Of a stretch of 64,000 bases of DNA, positions 43,193 through 54,931 are shown piece by piece (the stretch's first letter is position 1; each line of letters opens with the position of its first letter). The DNA is from Zygnema circumcarinatum. Taxonomy: Eukaryota > Streptophyta > Zygnematophyceae > Zygnematales > Zygnemataceae. The stretch spans positions 573,197 to 637,196 of the forward strand of contig CM074816.1 of assembly GCA_037447605.1 (NCBI GenBank), written 5' to 3'. Position numbers and translations under genes: made by a program. The notes beneath the pieces were generated by a model that was not told where the DNA came from, did not search any database, and saw only the letters and a program-made list of their open reading frames with translations.

Positions 43193-45716
43193 TTAGTTTT
43201 CATTCCAATGGTCCTCATCACTATGCTCCTGAGCCCTATCCCTGTCCTTCCCATAGCTTCTGTACAGCGTGCCATAGCACATGCAGCATGCGCCAAAGGG
43301 AATGGCCATGCATGCGAACAAGCCCTTTGAGAGTGCCCGAGCCTCCACAGGGGACCCCCCTAAAGGCACAGCCTTGTCCGCCCTATAACCATACAGCTGC
43401 TCTGCAAGAATCCCCACTGCAGGAGCCGCTAAAGCAGCAACTGTCCCTTCAAAAGCACGGTCAAAAGCATAAATAGTTGTTCTCAGCTTTGGAGGAACAA
43501 CCTCCGCAAACAAGGGGTTATTGGCGCAGGCTTGACACCAACTGATGACTAAACCTCCGCAGAAGAGAGTAGCTGCAAAAGGGAGCCAAAGGGATGGGTC
43601 CAGGGGTAGGGCCACCAAGAGAATGTATGAGAAGGGGATTCCAAGGAAAGCACTCAATTGGGCACACATTATGCGGCCCGAGTTTGGTCTTATTTTGGCC
43701 GCTTGGTCCCCGAGCCAACCTCCAAAGAGGGCTCCCAATGCGCAGCCGGATGAGAACAAAGCCATGAGAAACGCCGTTTGGTTGTGGCTGAACCCTGCAA
43801 TGCTCCGCTCTGAACCCTAGTTACACAATAGAGCCTTGCAGTTCTCCCAGTGTCCATGCACAAAGGTACACCTCACAACAGGCAAGCTAACTTTACACAA
43901 ATATGCTTACAAGCTCCCATTGAGAAATCGTAGCCATAGTCATCGTCATCCACATCATGAACATGAACATGTTCATGTTCAACATGCATGCATGCATGTG
44001 CATGTCTAACTTCACAACTTGGAACCACCTGAAAGCAGAGGCAGATTTGAGGCAGCCCCTTACCAACCAGCTGCAACCACATGGTGAAGAACACCATGGC
44101 CTGCCACGGGAGGGAGCCCACCACTCCCTGCAACACAATCAGCTGAAAGGTCCGCACAGAGAGCACGGTCTGAACCCCTCCCACTGCCTCCCTCCAACTG
44201 CTTCTCCACGAGGGGGGGTGAATCCCTCCAAGCTTCGCCAACACCTCTCCCGAGCCTCTCCTGCTAACGTTCCAAGAGCAGCAAGCAGTGTCAGTTTAAC
44301 TCCCAAAAGCAGAAATCTGACAAGTTTCAGAAGTGGAACTTTCAAGAAAAGTTTGCAGGAATTGGACCCTAATGCCTTTACTGGGGCGCCGCTATGCTTG
44401 CTGTTTAGGACGTGCAGTTTACAGTACAGTTTGAGCATATGCTAGTTTTTAGGGTTTGCAGGATTCCTGTTGAAGTTGACAAAGGTTTTGAGGTTTTAGA
44501 GAGGATTATTTCCAACCAACCTTGGCGGAAGACCTGCAACTCGAGGGTCGACCACGAAGGTGTGAACCATCCAGCCAATGAGAGCACTCAAAACTGCCAT
44601 GCCTAAAAAGGCCATACGCCATCCGGCGATTCCCAGAACTGAGTCATATCCTGCAATATCATTGTAGGAAAGAAAGAAGACAAAATCATGGCTACAGAAG
44701 TACAATTTTTTTCAACAAACTGCAGCTGATCGAAGCTTTGCGAATGAACAGAGAAAGAGACTCAAACTGATGATGAAAAAACTCATTCAAGGGCCCAAAT
44801 GGGGTTTTTCCGAAGGCCACTTCAGCCACAATTTGGCCCCTTAATTCATCGCTTATCTCTTTATTTCCCTCTTGTTTCGTAATAATGGACCAAGCCCTCC
44901 GTAGCATACATAACATGAAAGACCGCTTTCATGAAATTGAAAAGAACAAAAAAAGTGAAAAAGCACGTACCTGCAAGAATAGTGGCAGCCATGCTCCCCA
45001 CAATGGCTCCCACACTCCCTGTGAGGTTGAGCCATCCAAAGGCCACTCCGCGGGAGTTTTCTGCATAGCTACAGAACGTTCAAAATGGAACAAATGAGAG
45101 TAATGCCTGAAAGGACTCTGAACTCCACAGAACGTGAGCTTCGGAGATTCCATTACTTCCTTTATTCCGGTTTCAAGAATGTATTCCAAACGAGCGTATC
45201 ATCGACCTCAAAAAAGAAACATGAAGGTGCAGATTTTGTGCTTGGCTGCGTTGGGAGCAGAAGGGAGTAGAGGTAGAAGAGGGAGAGAGAAAGAAAGAAA
45301 GCGAGAGAGAGGGAGAGAGAGAGAGAGGGGGGTGGGGGGTCACACGTGTCAGCAACGAAGGACTGCACTGCGGGCACCACGATGGCGAGCCCAACGCCGT
45401 TGATCGCGCGCCACGTGGCGCACTGCCAGTAGCTCTGCGCGAGGCCCACCGCCGCCGTGGAGAGGCCCCAAAACAAGGTCCCGAGACCCACTACGGCCGC
45501 GCGGTCGAAATGGAGAGAGAGGAACCCCGCGAGGGGGGAGGAGAGGGCCTGCACTACCGCTCTGAACTCACTCGCACGCACAGGAAGGGAAGGGAAGGTC
45601 AGGTTTGGTGCATACATAAATAAATACATACATACATACATACATACATACATACATACATACATACATACATACATACATACATACATACATACATACA
45701 TACATACATACATACA

Positions 45717-45750
<34 letters not shown>

Positions 45751-46668
45751 CATACATACATACATACAGACATAATGAGATTACGGTAACTCTGCAACTG
45801 CGTTTACTAGCCATAATGAACTACAGAACTTCTATCCTACCCGGCCTTGCCCTCCTCTGGGCCTCCTTAGTTCGAGTCTCGGCATTTGTTTGTCAAGATT
45901 ATTTATTTCCTTGCTCTGAATCTCGTGAGTAAACCCTCCCCCACTCCCACTCCCTTTCCCGTCCCCTCCCCCTCACCCTCCCCCTCCCCCTCCCCCTCCC
46001 CCTCCCCCTCCCCCTCCCCCTCCCCCTCCCCCTCCCCCTCCCCCTCCCCCTCCCCCTCCCCCTCCCCCTCCCCCTCCCCCTCCCCCTCCCCCTCCCCCTC
46101 CCCCTCCCCCTCCCCCTCCCCCTCCCCCTCCCCCTCCCCCTCCCCCTCCCCCTCCCCCTCCCCCTCCCCCTCCCCCTCCCCCTCCCCCTCCCCCTCCCCC
46201 TCCCCCTCCCCCTCCCCCTCCCCCTCCCCCTCCCCCTCCCCCTCCCCCTCCCCCTCCCCCTCCCCCTCCCCCTCCCCCTCCCCCTCCCCCTCCCCCTCCC
46301 CCTCCCCCTCCCCCTCCCCCTCCCCCTCCCCCTCCCCCTCCCCCTCCCCCTCCCCCTCCCCCTCCCCCTCCCCCTCCCCCTCCCCCTCCCCCTCCCCCTC
46401 CCCCTTCCCCCTCGCCCCTTCCTCCTCCACCCTCCCCCTCCCCCTCCCCCTTCCCCTCCCCCTCTCCCTCTCCCTCTCTCTCTCCCTCCTCCCCCGGCAG
46501 GCAGCACCTAATGAAGGTGAGCCAGCCGAGCTGGCTGGGCGAGGCCCGGAAGCTCCGCCCGACCTCGCGGTACACGGCCGGCAGCAGGCCCTCGTCCGCG
46601 CGCTCCGCAATGCAGGCCAAGTTCATCAGCGCCGCTGACCGCCACGTCACCCACCCGCCCTCTGCCAT
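43193..46668 (-). CDS. Major facilitator superfamily transporter (UNE2/At1g78130-like)
   Basis: Six exons close exactly in phase to 467 residues: 46508-46668, 45346-45561, 44971-45068, 44521-44650, 44064-44260, 43193-43794. The start [37 protein letters not shown] and the next block [33 protein letters not shown] match Arabidopsis UNE2 closely. Further blocks are [20 protein letters not shown] and [14 protein letters not shown]. About twelve hydrophobic spans are expected, and the loop 2-3/8-9 type motifs suit an MFS carrier. The substrate is unknown. The protein is probably in the plasma membrane or an endomembrane. Intron 1 (45562-46507) carries two large microsatellites. The ATG at 46668 was preferred to the upstream frame, which is not conserved. 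Confidence 0.95.
45621..45768. repeat. (CATA)n microsatellite in MFS intron 1
   Basis: About 37 nearly perfect CATA units, with one TATATA interruption near 45744. Close to the 3' splice site of the intron on the gene's strand. Confidence 0.97.
45962..46404. repeat. (CCCCCT)n array, about 70 units, in MFS intron 1
   Basis: Perfect or near-perfect CCCCCT hexamers for about 425 bp, followed by a degenerate C/T-rich tail to about 46490. On the transcribed sense strand of the MFS gene this reads AGGGGG, with dense G-runs. Apparent poly-Gly, Gly-Arg, Gly-Glu and Pro-Ser frames of 200 or more codons through it are artefacts. Confidence 0.98.
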
Positions 46669-46990
46669 GCTGCCACGTGGCCGCTCGCGCTCCTCAGTGG
46701 CCGCCACGTGGCGAGGCAGCCTTGCCGAGGGCCGCCGCGGCGCGGGCGACAGCTGGACGCGCATTCGAGAGAGAGAGAGAGAGAGCCGCCACGTGGCGCT
46801 CCGAAAGGATACAGTAGCGATCTGGGCCCTTTTTGCGGAGCACTACAGTACCCGACAACTTGTACGGTCCCACGCGGACCAATTGGGCCAATCTGGTGGC
46901 GCCACGTGTCTGCACCTCAAACCAAATTTGGCGGCAAGCGCAGAACTCGCCGTCCGTACGATCCATTGGGGCACTTGGCGACACGTGGCG
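46640..46990. promoter_or_regulatory. G-box cluster in the MFS/PFK divergent promoter
   Basis: Five CACGTG cores within about 320 bp: GCCACGTGGC at 46672, 46703 and 46788, GCCACGTGTC at 46901 and GACACGTGGC at 46980. A CCGTACG motif lies at 46954. All sit upstream of the MFS ATG (46668) and 450-770 bp upstream of the PFK ATG. G-boxes bind bZIP and bHLH factors in plants. Which gene they serve is inference. Confidence 0.75.
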
Positions 46991-47216
46991 CGCGGAGCGG
47001 GATCTGGGGGTCGGCAGAATTCGAAAGCCGATCTGTGCGAACAGTTAAGTCGTTCTATGGTTGAGCGCGTGGTGACCAGCCGAACTGTAACAGCTACGCG
47101 CGCTCTATGATTGGATTTTCGGGATTCCCCAGTAACTGGAACATGTGAAAGGATGTTGGCCTGTGCGCGGAGCGCTTGCTGTCGCTCGGTCGATGAGTCG
47201 GCTGCTCTGTAGCGAG

Positions 47217-47418
47217 TGAGAGAAAGAGACTGGCAGAGTGAGAGAGGCAAATAGAGAGGGAGAGGAGAGAGGAGAGAGAGGAGAGAGAGAAAGGAGAGGG
47301 AAAGGAAAGGCAAAGAGACAGAGAGAGAAGAGAGAGGAGAGGAGAGACAAAGGGACAGAGAGAGAGAAGAGAGAGGGAGAGGAGAGGCAAAGAGAAAGAG
47401 AGGGGGGGGGGGGGGAGC
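47217..47418 (+). repeat. GA-rich tract upstream of the PFK start
   Basis: About 200 bp of almost pure purine (GAGAGG/GAAAGA units and a G13-14 run) ending about 20 bp before the PFK ATG, so probably in its 5' UTR. GA-rich leaders are known binding sites of BPC/GAGA factors in plants. Confidence 0.8.
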
Positions 47419-47437
47419 GAAGACCAGAAAACAAATA

Positions 47438-50400
47438 ATGGCGGCCATGAAGCTCAGCCTGCAGACTGGCCGTGTTGAATGCGGCGGAATCTTCTCCTTT
47501 GCGTTGACGCAGCAGCAGCCCTCTTTCTGCAAGCGCGGACTTGGAGCAGGCAGAGAAGCCTCTTGCGAGCTGCAGCCTCGCAGGGAGAGCCTGCCGAGTG
47601 CCGGCAAAAGCATGAAGCAGTCTCCTGATTCCCTATCGACTCTGCTCTTAACGGATAAGAGCAAGCTGCTTGCTCCTGTGCTGAGTAGCAGGAGCTGGAG
47701 CAGGAGCAGGAGCAGGTGGGGGCGGGAAGCCTCTCCCTGCGTGGCTCTCTTGGACGACGTTCCGCATCTCTCTGATTTTATATCGGACTTGCCGGTGCAG
47801 CCTCCTCCCTTGTCTGACAGGATGGTTTCGTTTGATGCACTGGCCGCTTATTCTTCCCAACGCTGCCTGTCCTCCGTCGTCTGTTTTTTTTTTTTTTTTT
47901 TCTCGTATTGATTTGCTCGTGAGTGTATGTGGAAGGCGACACCCGCAGGACAGGTTTCATTCAACAATCGCAAAAAACCTTATCTTTTTAATTTCACAAT
48001 TAAAATCATGCCTCGTTTTTTTCTTTTTTTCTTTTTGCATTTCTTCCTCGTTTCCTCCTGTCTGTCATGTACATGGCAGCACATAGAAATTATTTCGATT
48101 TGACAAGTTTTATTTTCATACTTTACCACCTTCGTTTCTTCAAAAGAAGTGCATCAAAAATTAAATTCAGTTCCTAAGAAAGTCGGAGATATCTTATCGT
48201 TTTTTTTTTTCAAGATACACAGTCAATCGACTGTGTTCTGTTTCTTTCCGTACAGGGGAATTTGATGCCTGTTCTATTGGTCCTGTTGTGCAGGAATACA
48301 GGAATCCTTTGCAGGACAATCCGGCGTATGGATCCGTAGAGTAAGTCGGTTGTTTTTTTGTTGCAGATGTGGTTGTTATTAAGAAATAGCTGAGCTAATT
48401 TTTTGGTGGAATGAATGAATCTATTGGAACTGTGTTTGGAGCAGTGATGGTCATAAGTGTGGCTGAGAAATCCGAAACAGTCGTCAGAGTAATATCTGAA
48501 CATCACATTTCGGAATGCATGCTTTTCATTTTTTGGTCGAAGTGACATGTTGATTAAAGGGAGTGATTTGTGTTTGTGTGCAGGCAATACTTCGTTTCAG
48601 ATAACGATGTCGTTATTAGAGATGTAAGTCCTTGCGGCTCCTCTCATTATGTTGTTCTTGTGCTGATGCTCTTGCTCATAAATATAATATCTGAAAGTGT
48701 CTATTGTCTACTTACAGGCCGTTTGTACTAAATCGAATTCGTGGCATGATGTGTCTGAATTTCCTCAAGCCGGCTGCTCCCCTTATCCCATGTTTTCAGT
48801 TTTAAGGCTGAATTGATGAAAATGGATATTTTGAGTATAGTAGACAATGCTGTGTAACCCCGACTCACTGCATATTGTATGAGTACAATGTTTTAAAATC
48901 TGAAGCTGTTCTAAAATCTGAAGCAGAAGAATGTTTTTGAGCGCAGGTAGTGGTGAAGGAAGGATATGACCCATCCCAGGCAGTGCATTTCCGTCGTGCC
49001 GGACCCAGAGAGCGGGTGAGCAACTTTCTTTCCGGTGGGAACACTTTAAACTCTTGCATTTCCCTCTAGTTTGTCGCTACATGCTGACCTGGCACCACTC
49101 TCATGCCTCTTATTGGCTGGGTACAGCCATCAGGCAGAGTGCGTCTGTTTGTAAATACAAAGCACAAAGTGTTCTGCAGCCCTTTGTATTTTATATAAGA
49201 CCAGTCCTTTAGTTATTGGACAGCTGAAGGGGAGGAAGCGATGCAAGTCACATGCATGGTGAAGGCCTAGAAGAGGTGAAGACCGCAATTTTTTGTGCGA
49301 AATACGGCACTGAGTATTGGAAGCCAGGCATCTCAAATTGGAACAATTCTGGCTCCGTGGTCTCTTTGGGGCAGTGTTTCTGTTTTTTGTCAGACAACTA
49401 GTGTTGTCAAGCTCTGAAGCAGTCCTCTTCCACTCTTACTTGAATCAGAATACCTCCTGTTCCGTCTTTTAATTTTTCCCTTTCTGTATGTGCAGATATT
49501 GTTCAAACCAGACGAAGTGAGAGCTTGTGTGGTAACATGTGGAGGCCTATGTCCGGGCCTCAATACGGTGATCCGTGAGGTGGTCTGCAGCCTCTGGCTT
49601 CAATATGGTGTGCGCGAAATCTATGGCATCGATGTATGTATAATACTCTAAACCGCTGAGCAGGCGGGGCTGCATACTTTTTCTCCTTTTGTTCTCTGTG
49701 ACTTGTTTTTAGGGTAGTCCGAACCACAGCATTGATGCTTTTCTTTCGTCGATGATAGTGTTCAAGAAGTAGAATAGAGGGTAGTTTTCACGATATTACG
49801 AGGCAGATCCTGCTCGGTCTAATGCTTTACATTTCATTCAGGTTTAATTATCAATGAGGGCCTTAATCTGCTCGTGCCTTTCTAAGGTTCGAGAAACATC
49901 CAATGATCATTTTGCTCATTAAGTTTTTCTTTTTCCTCTCCAGGGCGGATATCGCGGTTTTTATGCTCGCAACATTGTAACCCTAAACCCGAAAGTAGTA
50001 AATGACATACACAAAAGAGGAGGGACTATTCTGCACACATCTCGGGGAGGTCACGAAACTTCAAAAATTGTAAATGCGATCGAAGATCGGGGAATCAACC
50101 AGGTACTATCCGGGAGCTTAACCAATACTTGACCAACACTTTATTGTTGACTTGGTCATCACATATTTTAGCCTTGGAGGTGACTTAACTTGCTGGGGCT
50201 TTCAAGTTAGGGTCGTGACTTTCGCAGGCTCAGATCTTAAGTGAGAGAAGAGAATTGCTGAACGGCTTAGACCTGTTGTTATTCAAGAGATGAATGGGAG
50301 ACACAAAGCGATTATAATCTCCCCTTTGTTTTACCATCTCCGAACCAGTAGAAACCAAGAGTCAAGATTATGAGATGATCAATAGCAAGTTCTGTCGGAA

Positions 50401-52897
50401 GGGTGAATTTTTTGCCTCTAATTTGTATTATGAGTTGGATTGGATGGCTATTCTTGCAGGTTTACATCATTGGAGGAGATGGAACTCAGCGAGGTGCGGA
50501 TCTCGTTCACAAGGTCAGAGTCTGTCCCATTCGAAAAGTGGAGCTTTTGTCACCTTGACATCTGGACTCTTCAAGTTCTGAGTGGAAAGCCGGACCCTAA
50601 AGTATAATGTTTGGCGGATGAATTCCAGGAAATAATGCGGAGAGGACTGAAGGTGGCGGTAGCTGGAATTCCAAAAACAATCGACAATGATATTGCGGTG
50701 GGTCCTACGGCGCTGTCCCTTGAGCCGCCTTCACACTCTTCAAGTCACAATCAGATAATCTGTCAGTCATACTTTTACTTCTGAAATCATTGGAAGAAGG
50801 ATGTAGGATGTATTCTGAAATGCTTTTGAAAATACTTCTTTATGTGCAGGTTATAGATAGGTCCTTCGGGTTTGATACAGCTGTGGAGGAGGCTCAAAGG
50901 GCTATCAATGCAGCACATGTGGAGGCGGAGAGTGTGGAGAATGGGCTCGGTCTTGTTAAGCTCATGGGCCGATATAGCGGTAAAGGCTTGGTGCTTAGGA
51001 CGACCTTTTGGGGAACGCAACTTATCTGCATGAAAGAGAGAAAGCATGAACCAAGAAAAAACACTAACAAACCCAACCAGAGAGGGCTTATACCACTGTC
51101 AGTGACAATATGTAAATGGGTTGATCAGTCGGCTTCAAGCTGTGTATACTGAGACCTGCTTCCTAACATTTTTGGTTTTTTCTCTCGTTTTCATTCAAGC
51201 GTTTTCTACTGCAATTTTATTGGGCTGTTATCTAGAGGTGGGACGATGTATGAGCTGAGCTTTGAGTTTCTATCGTGCAGGATACATTGCCATGTATGCG
51301 ACTCTGGCAAGCCGCGATGTGGTGAGCCCTCAACACTCAGATTGTCACAATGCGAGTAGAAAGGGCAGCATCCTATTGGCAATTCGAAGTCCTTACATAT
51401 TGTTGAAACTAACATTGTTCTAATTAGGCGTTCCATTTGAAGGCATTCATTTGATATCGTTTTTCCTCTCCCCTTCCTGCTGCTATCTTGATCCCATCCC
51501 ATACGATGTTCATGAATTCCAGCAGCCGCTCTTCTGTGAGTCCTTTGATTTAGCAGAGATACAAGGGTGTGTGTAACTGTGCAGGACTGCTGCCTCATTC
51601 CTGAAGTGCCGTTTTATCTCGAGGGTCCGGGGGGCCTTTACGATTACATTCAGAAGCGGCTGCATGAGAATGGGCACATGGTGCTGGTGGTGGCAGAAGG
51701 GGCTGGGCAGGACTTGGTCGCAAAAACAGTTGGGGAAGCAAGCGGGAGAGACAAATCAGGGAACCGCCTGCTTCAGGATGTGGGGCTGTGGCTATCGCAT
51801 CATATCAAGGTGACAGCTCTGCAGGATGAGAACTCACTGCAGGAATTCACTTAGGGAGTAGACTTTGCTGATGAGCTTGACTTAGTCTACAATAGCTCTT
51901 AGCAATGGCTGAAGTGATAGTTACAAGCAGGAGGGTATTGGGTATGTTGGAGTCACTAGAGCCTTTCGGGTACTCGGACAATGTGACAATGCTGTTTGGC
52001 TGTGGCTGGTTTGCAGGACCACTTCACGCAAAAGCGTATGGAAATGAATCTAAAATACATTGGTATGCTGCCAACTTTTCCCTGCAAACTTTGAACTCAC
52101 GTGGGGTTTGAAAATTGAGGGTGATACGCTTCAGGGTTATTCCCTGACTTTTGATGATGTTCTTTCTAGAATCTTGGAGAACCAACTTCTTAAAAAAAAT
52201 AGCCGTCCGTTCTTGTTCCAGATCCAACTTATATGATTCGAGCCATCCCCAGCAACGCCTCTGACAATGTCTACTGCACTCTGCTGGCGCATAGCGCAAT
52301 CCATGGAGCCATGGCGGGCTATACGGGATTCATTGTGGGTCCTGTAAATGGCCGCCATGCCTACATTCCCATCGCTGTGAGTATGCTTCTCCTATAGCTC
52401 GCGGAGTAAGTCTGCATTACCTCGAGCAGTAATGCAGATGACTATTTCCTACCAGATGTTTGCATTCTCCCTTCGATAAGCCTCGAGTTGGGAAGCACGA
52501 TGGTTTGAGTTTTGACGTCTCTGTCGGGTATATTTATTCCAATTTTAAAACATTGGGATCCTGGATGTCCTTGACTTCCTCTGCGCAGCGTGTGACGGAG
52601 ACCACAAATGCGGTGAAGTTATCCGACCGCATGTGGGCACGTGTGCTCTCCTCCACCCAGCAGCCGAGCTTCCTCACAGAAGCGGAGATCACCCAGAAGA
52701 GAGAACCTGTTGGAGCGGCAACCGGAGGCGGAAACGGCGGAGCAGTCAGCAGACCCCTTGCTGCATTGGCTCCAAAAAGCAGTTCACCTGTCCCGCTTGA
52801 TGTTGCACCTCCTTCGCCTTCCCAGCCAGTGAAATCACTTTCTCCACCCAAAGATGATGCGGACGCAAACACCAGTTCGAGGCGTGCTGGGTCTTGA
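47438..52897 (+). CDS. PFK: ATP-dependent 6-phosphofructokinase, plant type, probably plastidic
   Basis: Fourteen exons close in phase to 612 residues: 47438-47794, 48294-48340, 48584-48623, 48947-49015, 49496-49633, 49944-50102, 50460-50513, 50629-50697, 50850-50979, 51281-51321, 51585-51809, 52017-52062, 52222-52376, 52589-52897. Motifs: [31 protein letters not shown] (about 275), PKTIDND (catalytic Asp), SFGFDTA, MGRYSG, IPEVPF and [21 protein letters not shown] together with TIDND marks an ATP-dependent enzyme rather than a PPi-dependent one. It phosphorylates fructose 6-phosphate to the 1,6-bisphosphate in glycolysis. The first roughly 95 residues are Ser/Gln/Arg-rich and look like a plastid transit peptide, as in Arabidopsis PFK4/5 (inference). 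The Ser/Pro-rich tail after about residue 545 is unlike the family core. For exon 1 the donor at 47795 fits homologues better than one at 47831. Confidence 0.97.
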
Positions 52898-53488
52898 ATT
52901 GCCTGCAAGCACGGCGTCCGTACGGACCGCTGCTGTGTTCCTACCATAAGCCCTCATCCGTACACTCTGCTTCTCGAGCTCTGAAAGACCCTGTTGACCA
53001 CATCCATGGATCAGGCAAGGTATGTGATGGGGCTTCCAACATTTGAAGCTGATGCTTCGTCATTGCGTTTAGCAGGAGAGACTTGGTAGAAGGAGAGATG
53101 AAGAGTGGGAGGAGAACGGCCCGACTCTCCCTTAGCCATCTTTCTAACCACCTTTGAATGGTAGGGTTAGTAGGCCTTGAAATGGCACCCCCATCCACCC
53201 TGTAGTTTTGTTGATATGTGTTCCTGAGTGTAGAAAAGCATTGCGGAGACTTTCTCTGGTGTACAGAATGGGGGGGGTGTGGGGTGCCACTTTGTGCCCT
53301 AAGGAGTGCGTGACGTAAGAATAAAGGGCACGTACGGTGGACGTGAAATTTCTACTCTAGTTGGTTGTCTGATAGGCCATCGGTTCTTGGCTGTGGCAAA
53401 GTGGGATATTCAAAATGGGGTGACGGGTTATCAGTTTCCTTGTTCGCAAAAAGAACAGAAAAAAAAAAGAAAAAGAAAAAGAAAAAAA

Positions 53489-53537
53489 AATCTGCCGACG
53501 GAAGAAGGTGGGTATCGATTCTAAAAAGGTGTGAAAA
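53489..53537. repeat. Diverged half copy of the 35856 TIR element
   Basis: About 50 bp resembling 35921-35970 at roughly 80% by eye (GGAAGAAGGTGGGTATCGAT, then AAAAAGGTGTG). The opposite arm is not seen. Confidence 0.6.
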
Positions 53538-53968
53538 AAGCATTTTCCGTTTTTTCAAGGAAATTCAGTCGAATGCGCTAGCCTTCAGCTGTATTTCCTT
53601 GTGCTTTACCCCAAATTATCCGCCAAAAACACGGCGCTCGGTGAAAAACAATTCAAGAGATTCGAAGGCTCCATAGCCAATATGTTGTTGATCTACAAAA
53701 GCAGCCTGGTGGCTCAGAATCGCTACAGAATCGCTACAAGCGAACGCAGTGAGCGCCGCGCTACCGAAGGTAGTCCTTTTTGGAAATCTGCCCGGCCAGG
53801 AAGGGGTGTTTTGAAAAAAACGGGTGGAAATAACACTACCCTTCTTCTTTGTGGCACTTTTCCAAACCGGAATGGCCCAGGGAACAGAGTTTCGTGCCCA
53901 CGAGTCACGGCATTTCTAGTCGACCATCATCCAATGGAATTTCGCCACGTCGTAAAAGCTATGCATTA

Positions 53969-54152
53969 GGGGGAGTCAGACCTTGACCATCGCTTACGAA
54001 ATTCCCGAATTCCATATACTAAAAGTCACTTCTTTCGTGTACGAATTCTGGATCGGGAGCCCAGCCGTACCAAAATGCGTACCTAGCCAATGCTGAATTC
54101 GCCCGACAGGCTTACGAAATTGATTTGGCGATGGTCAAGGTCTGACTCCCCC
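53969..54152. mobile_element. Non-autonomous TIR DNA transposon (MITE), 184 bp, TA target-site duplication
   Basis: The terminal 25 bp at 53969-53993 (GGGGGAGTCAGACC... to CATCGC) and 54128-54152 are perfect reverse complements. TA flanks both sides (53967-53968 and 54153-54154). The interior is unrelated, apart from a short direct repeat CTTACGAAATT near each arm, and has no coding capacity. TA duplication suggests mobilisation by a Tc1/mariner-like transposase. Perfect TIRs suggest recent activity. Confidence 0.9.
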
Positions 54153-54931
54153 TATTTGGCGAGTTGTGAGTGGATGTTGCTGTACTGAAAGTCTACAGAG
54201 GGAGAAGGGCCCGACGTAGCGACCTGCGGCTTTTGTCGGCACGCTATTCGGCACGGCGGCACGAGCGTCCACGTGGGCGTCGCTCATTAGAGCACGTCAC
54301 GCACAGCTCCGCCGCTCGCCGGCGCCGGCCGGCATTTTCCGCCGGTTGGTCCTGCTAGATAGTTCCCCTCTCCATGTGTGATTCCGTGGAAAATTTCAGC
54401 AAGTGATTACGTGGCGATATACATTGGACATATGTACAGTACTCGCAACGGACAAAAGCCGTACGCTTCCCGACAACCTTGGCCGCCACTGCCGCCGCCT
54501 CCCAACAAACCGGCGGAAAAAAACCGACGGCGGCGGACCAACCGCCGAAGTGGGGCTATTTGGGTCTGCCCTCAATCGGTTCTGCTAATACTGACGCGTG
54601 CGTGCCTCCTTCCCCTGCCCCTCCCTCTCCCTCCCTCCCTCTCGTCCTCCCTTCTTACTTTCCTCCGTCCTTTCCTCCCTCCCTCCCTCCCTCCCTCCCC
54701 TCCCTGCTCCCTCGCGCTGCTCTCTCGAGAAGTGGCTCCCACCATTTACTTCGTTTCGCTTCCCCTTGCTGGCTGGCGTCTCTCGTTTTGGCGTCTTGTG
54801 CCTTCGATTTTTAGGCAATCTTAAATTCCTTCAACAATATCCTTTTTTGAAACGAGTAGCAGAAAATATACAAGGCATATGCTGGTCGCATCCTTTGGTA
54901 TAATCGACAGACGGTAATTTTCTATGCGCAG

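Larger units (their letters stand above)
52898..54931. other. Intergenic region with repeats between PFK and the NIDO exons
   Basis: Carries a CCGTACGG site at 52918, the A-rich run near 53458-53490, the diverged MITE half at 53489-53537, the 184-bp TIR element at 53969-54152 and a CT-rich stretch at 54600-54720. The missing first exon of the NIDO gene may lie at 54200-54900, but no start could be defended. Confidence 0.55.

Noticed and set aside
45962-46404. Interstitial telomere
   Set aside because: The unit is CCCCCT, not CCCTAAA, and it lies in an intron.
45886-46764. Open frames of 200-260 codons coding poly-Gly, Gly-Arg, Gly-Glu or Pro-Ser
   Set aside because: They run through the CCCCCT array, which has no stop in any frame. 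The MFS exons on either side splice across it in perfect phase.
54598-54903. First exon of the NIDO gene from a CT-rich frame
   Set aside because: Starts at GTG and is mostly CT-repeat-derived Ser/Pro/Leu; no phase-compatible donor to 54932 could be defended.
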